From contig JAFEFC010000032.1 of NCBI GenBank assembly GCA_018240785.1, forward strand, positions 1 through 56,825: a stretch of DNA of 56,825 bases, given 5' to 3'. Positions 55,579 through 56,825 of the stretch are shown one piece after another. Source of the DNA: Pseudomonadota bacterium. Its GTDB lineage: Bacteria; Pseudomonadota; Gammaproteobacteria; Burkholderiales; Rhodocyclaceae. Made by a program: the position numbers and the translations under genes. Positions within the stretch are counted from its first letter, which is position 1, and every line of letters begins with the position of its first letter. Below the pieces are notes generated by a model. The model did no database searches and was not told the origin of the DNA. It worked only from the letters and a program-made list of their open reading frames with translations.

Positions 55579-56642
55579 GCGCACAGCAACCGGCGCAAAC
55601 TGCCGCACTGCGGGAAGCGCCCGCACAGGCACCGGTGAACGAGTCGGCCCGTGCCCCGCTGCTGGAGCTGAGGGATATCCGCAAGATTTTCGGCGCCCAG
55701 CCCGACTGGCTCGAACGCCTCGGCCAGCGCGTGGGCTGGCTGCAGCCCGCCGCGACGGTGCAGGCGCTGGACGGCGTCAGCCTCTGCATCGCCCGCGGCG
55801 AAGTCGTCGGCTTGGTGGGCGAATCCGGCTGCGGCAAATCCACCCTCGGCCGCATCGCCGTGGGGCTGCACGCACCGAGCAGCGGGCAACGGCTGTGGCG
55901 CGGTACCAACCTCGACGCGCTGCCCGACGCCGAGCGCCGACGTGTCGGCCTAGGCATCCAGATGATCTTCCAGGATCCGTACGCGTCGCTGAACCCGCGC
56001 CTGCGCGTGCTCGACCAGCTGGCCGAGGCGCCGCGCGTGCATGGCATCATCGACCGTCCGCAACAGGCCGACTTTGTCGCCGCGCTGCTGCGCCAGGTCG
56101 GCCTCGACCCGGCCGTGGCCGACCGCTTTCCGCACCAGTTCTCCGGCGGCCAGCGCGCCCGCATCGGCATCGCCCGCGCGCTCGCGGTGAAGCCCGAGTT
56201 CCTCGTCTGCGACGAAGCCGTCGCCGCGCTCGACGTCTCCATCCAGGCCCAAGTGCTGAATCTCTTCATGCGGCTGCGCGAAGAACTTGGCCTCACCTAC
56301 CTCTTCATCAGCCACGACCTCGGCGTTGTGCGTCACCTGTCCGACCGCGTGGCGATCATGTACCTTGGCCGCATCGTCGAAAGCGCCCCCAGCGCCGAAA
56401 TCTTCAGCCGCCCGGCCCACCCCTACACCAAGGGCCTGCTCGCCGAGGCGCCGACGCTAAAGGTGGAGAAGAAGCGCTTCCTCGCCATCCGGGGCGAACT
56501 CCCTTCTCCGCTCGCCCCGCCGCGCGGCTGCCATTTCCATCCGCGATGTCCGGACGCGTTCGAGCGCTGCCGACTCGAGGCACCAAATCTGGAGGAAATC
56601 GCGCCTGGGCACGTGTCAGCATGCCATTTGAATGGCGAGTGA
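55575..56642 (+). CDS. Peptide/nickel-type ABC transporter ATPase, DppF-like
   Basis: A 355-residue ATPase whose TTG start overlaps the DppD-like stop. Walker A GESGCGKST, Q-loop MIFQDPYASLNPR, signature FSGGQRAR, Walker B FLVCDEAVAALD, and the SHDLGVVRHLSDRVAIMYLGRIVE segment; C-terminal CHFHPRCPDAFERC matches the same Cys-rich end. It is the last transporter gene before the rrn terminator region. Confidence 0.95.
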   Translation: MSAQQPAQTAALREAPAQAPVNESARAPLLELRDIRKIFGAQPDWLERLGQRVGWLQPAATVQALDGVSLCIARGEVVGLVGESGCGKSTLGRIAVGLHAPSSGQRLWRGTNLDALPDAERRRVGLGIQMIFQDPYASLNPRLRVLDQLAEAPRVHGIIDRPQQADFVAALLRQVGLDPAVADRFPHQFSGGQRARIGIARALAVKPEFLVCDEAVAALDVSIQAQVLNLFMRLREELGLTYLFISHDLGVVRHLSDRVAIMYLGRIVESAPSAEIFSRPAHPYTKGLLAEAPTLKVEKKRFLAIRGELPSPLAPPRGCHFHPRCPDAFERCRLEAPNLEEIAPGHVSACHLNGE

Positions 56643-56720
56643 TGGGAGCCCGTCGCATTGGTGCATGGGCCGGCCGCTTTCAGCGAAGCGGGCTTGACAC
56701 GCGGGGCGGGTACACGCACG

Positions 56721-56752
56721 AACGCCCGAGACGTGTATTTGTCTCGGGCGTT
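56721..56752 (-). terminator. Terminator hairpin downstream of the 5S rRNA gene
   Basis: Perfect 12-bp inverted repeat AACGCCCGAGAC (56721-56732) and GTCTCGGGCGTT (56741-56752) with the loop GTGTATTT. In the minus direction it lies 15 bp past the 5S 3' end, the usual place of an rrn terminator; it could also stop the convergent peptide transporter operon. Confidence 0.8.
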
Positions 56753-56767
56753 GGGGGATGGGGTTAG

Positions 56768-56825
56768 TCTGACGATGACCTACTTTCACGAGGGCGGACC
56801 TCACTATCATCGGCGCGGTCTTGTT
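56768..56825 (-). rRNA. rrf: 5S ribosomal RNA, 3' part (cut by window edge)
   Basis: The reverse complement reads GACCGCGCCGATGATAGTG and, after a short loop, GTGAAAGTAGGTCATCGTCAG, the conserved 3' half of betaproteobacterial 5S rRNA. The 5' half and the rest of the rrn operon lie beyond the window. The exact 3' base is uncertain by a few positions. Confidence 0.93.

Overview
The window is high-GC DNA from a Gram-negative bacterium, most likely a betaproteobacterium of the Rhodocyclales (Azoarcus/Thauera/Aromatoleum type). This is inferred from gene content and from the 5S rRNA fragment at the right edge; no genus can be proven from the sequence alone. It is dense, normal chromosomal DNA with many 1-4 bp start/stop overlaps. 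I see no insertion sequence, phage gene, CRISPR array or tRNA.

Left part (1-8.1 kb). The 3' end of an ETF-ubiquinone oxidoreductase gene ends at a strong bidirectional hairpin. Next come an exported tandem-Cache protein and a PQQ-dependent alcohol dehydrogenase carrying the D-x-D signature of lanthanide-dependent enzymes. Divergent from the dehydrogenase is an overlapping pair encoding a fused SoxYZ-like carrier and a zinc metallohydrolase, the known quinoprotein relay partners. A lipoprotein solute-binding protein follows, translationally coupled to a diguanylate cyclase with a PhnD-like periplasmic sensor.

Sulfur island (8.1-49.3 kb). Most of the window takes up, releases or stores sulfur. 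It holds cysTWA with cysB in one overlapping operon; a trans-sulfuration PLP enzyme; two separated sulfate-binding protein genes; an ssuACB operon carrying a degenerate EAL-domain gene and an FAD oxidoreductase; ssuD coupled to an amidohydrolase; msuE-sfnG for dimethyl sulfone and methanesulfonate; a second sulfonate binding protein and permease with no ATPase; a DszC/SfnB-like flavoprotein with the sigma-54 activator sfnR; and an operon of rhodanese, cysteine synthase, serine acetyltransferase, family 2A encapsulin shell and its cysteine desulfurase cargo. Between these lie a c-di-GMP GGDEF/EAL protein, a chromate transporter, a LysE exporter, a tctCBA-type transporter with a LysR regulator, an ECF sigma/anti-sigma operon and an orphan possible clan CD cysteine peptidase.

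Two control layers can be read from the DNA. (1) A box reading TTGGTTCG next to an A/T tract on the coding strand lies 60-120 bp upstream of five sulfur operons, and a clearly related box precedes cysTWA; this is probably the CysB site. (2) Two sigma-54 promoters (CTGGCACG, GG-N10-GC) lie before msuE-sfnG and before the second sulfonate transporter. Both have the same 12-mer about 25 bp upstream of -24 and a CAGCAG/CTGCTG dyad centred about 78 bp upstream, which suggests SfnR control. Taken together the island could import sulfate, sulfonates and sulfones, convert them to cysteine, and store sulfur in an encapsulin shell.

Right part (49.3-56.8 kb). A peptide-type ABC transporter (binding protein, two permeases, two ATPases), interrupted by an exported methyltransferase-like gene and an antisense RidA gene, is followed by the terminator region and the 3' end of a 5S rRNA gene on the minus strand, so an rrn operon starts beyond the right edge.
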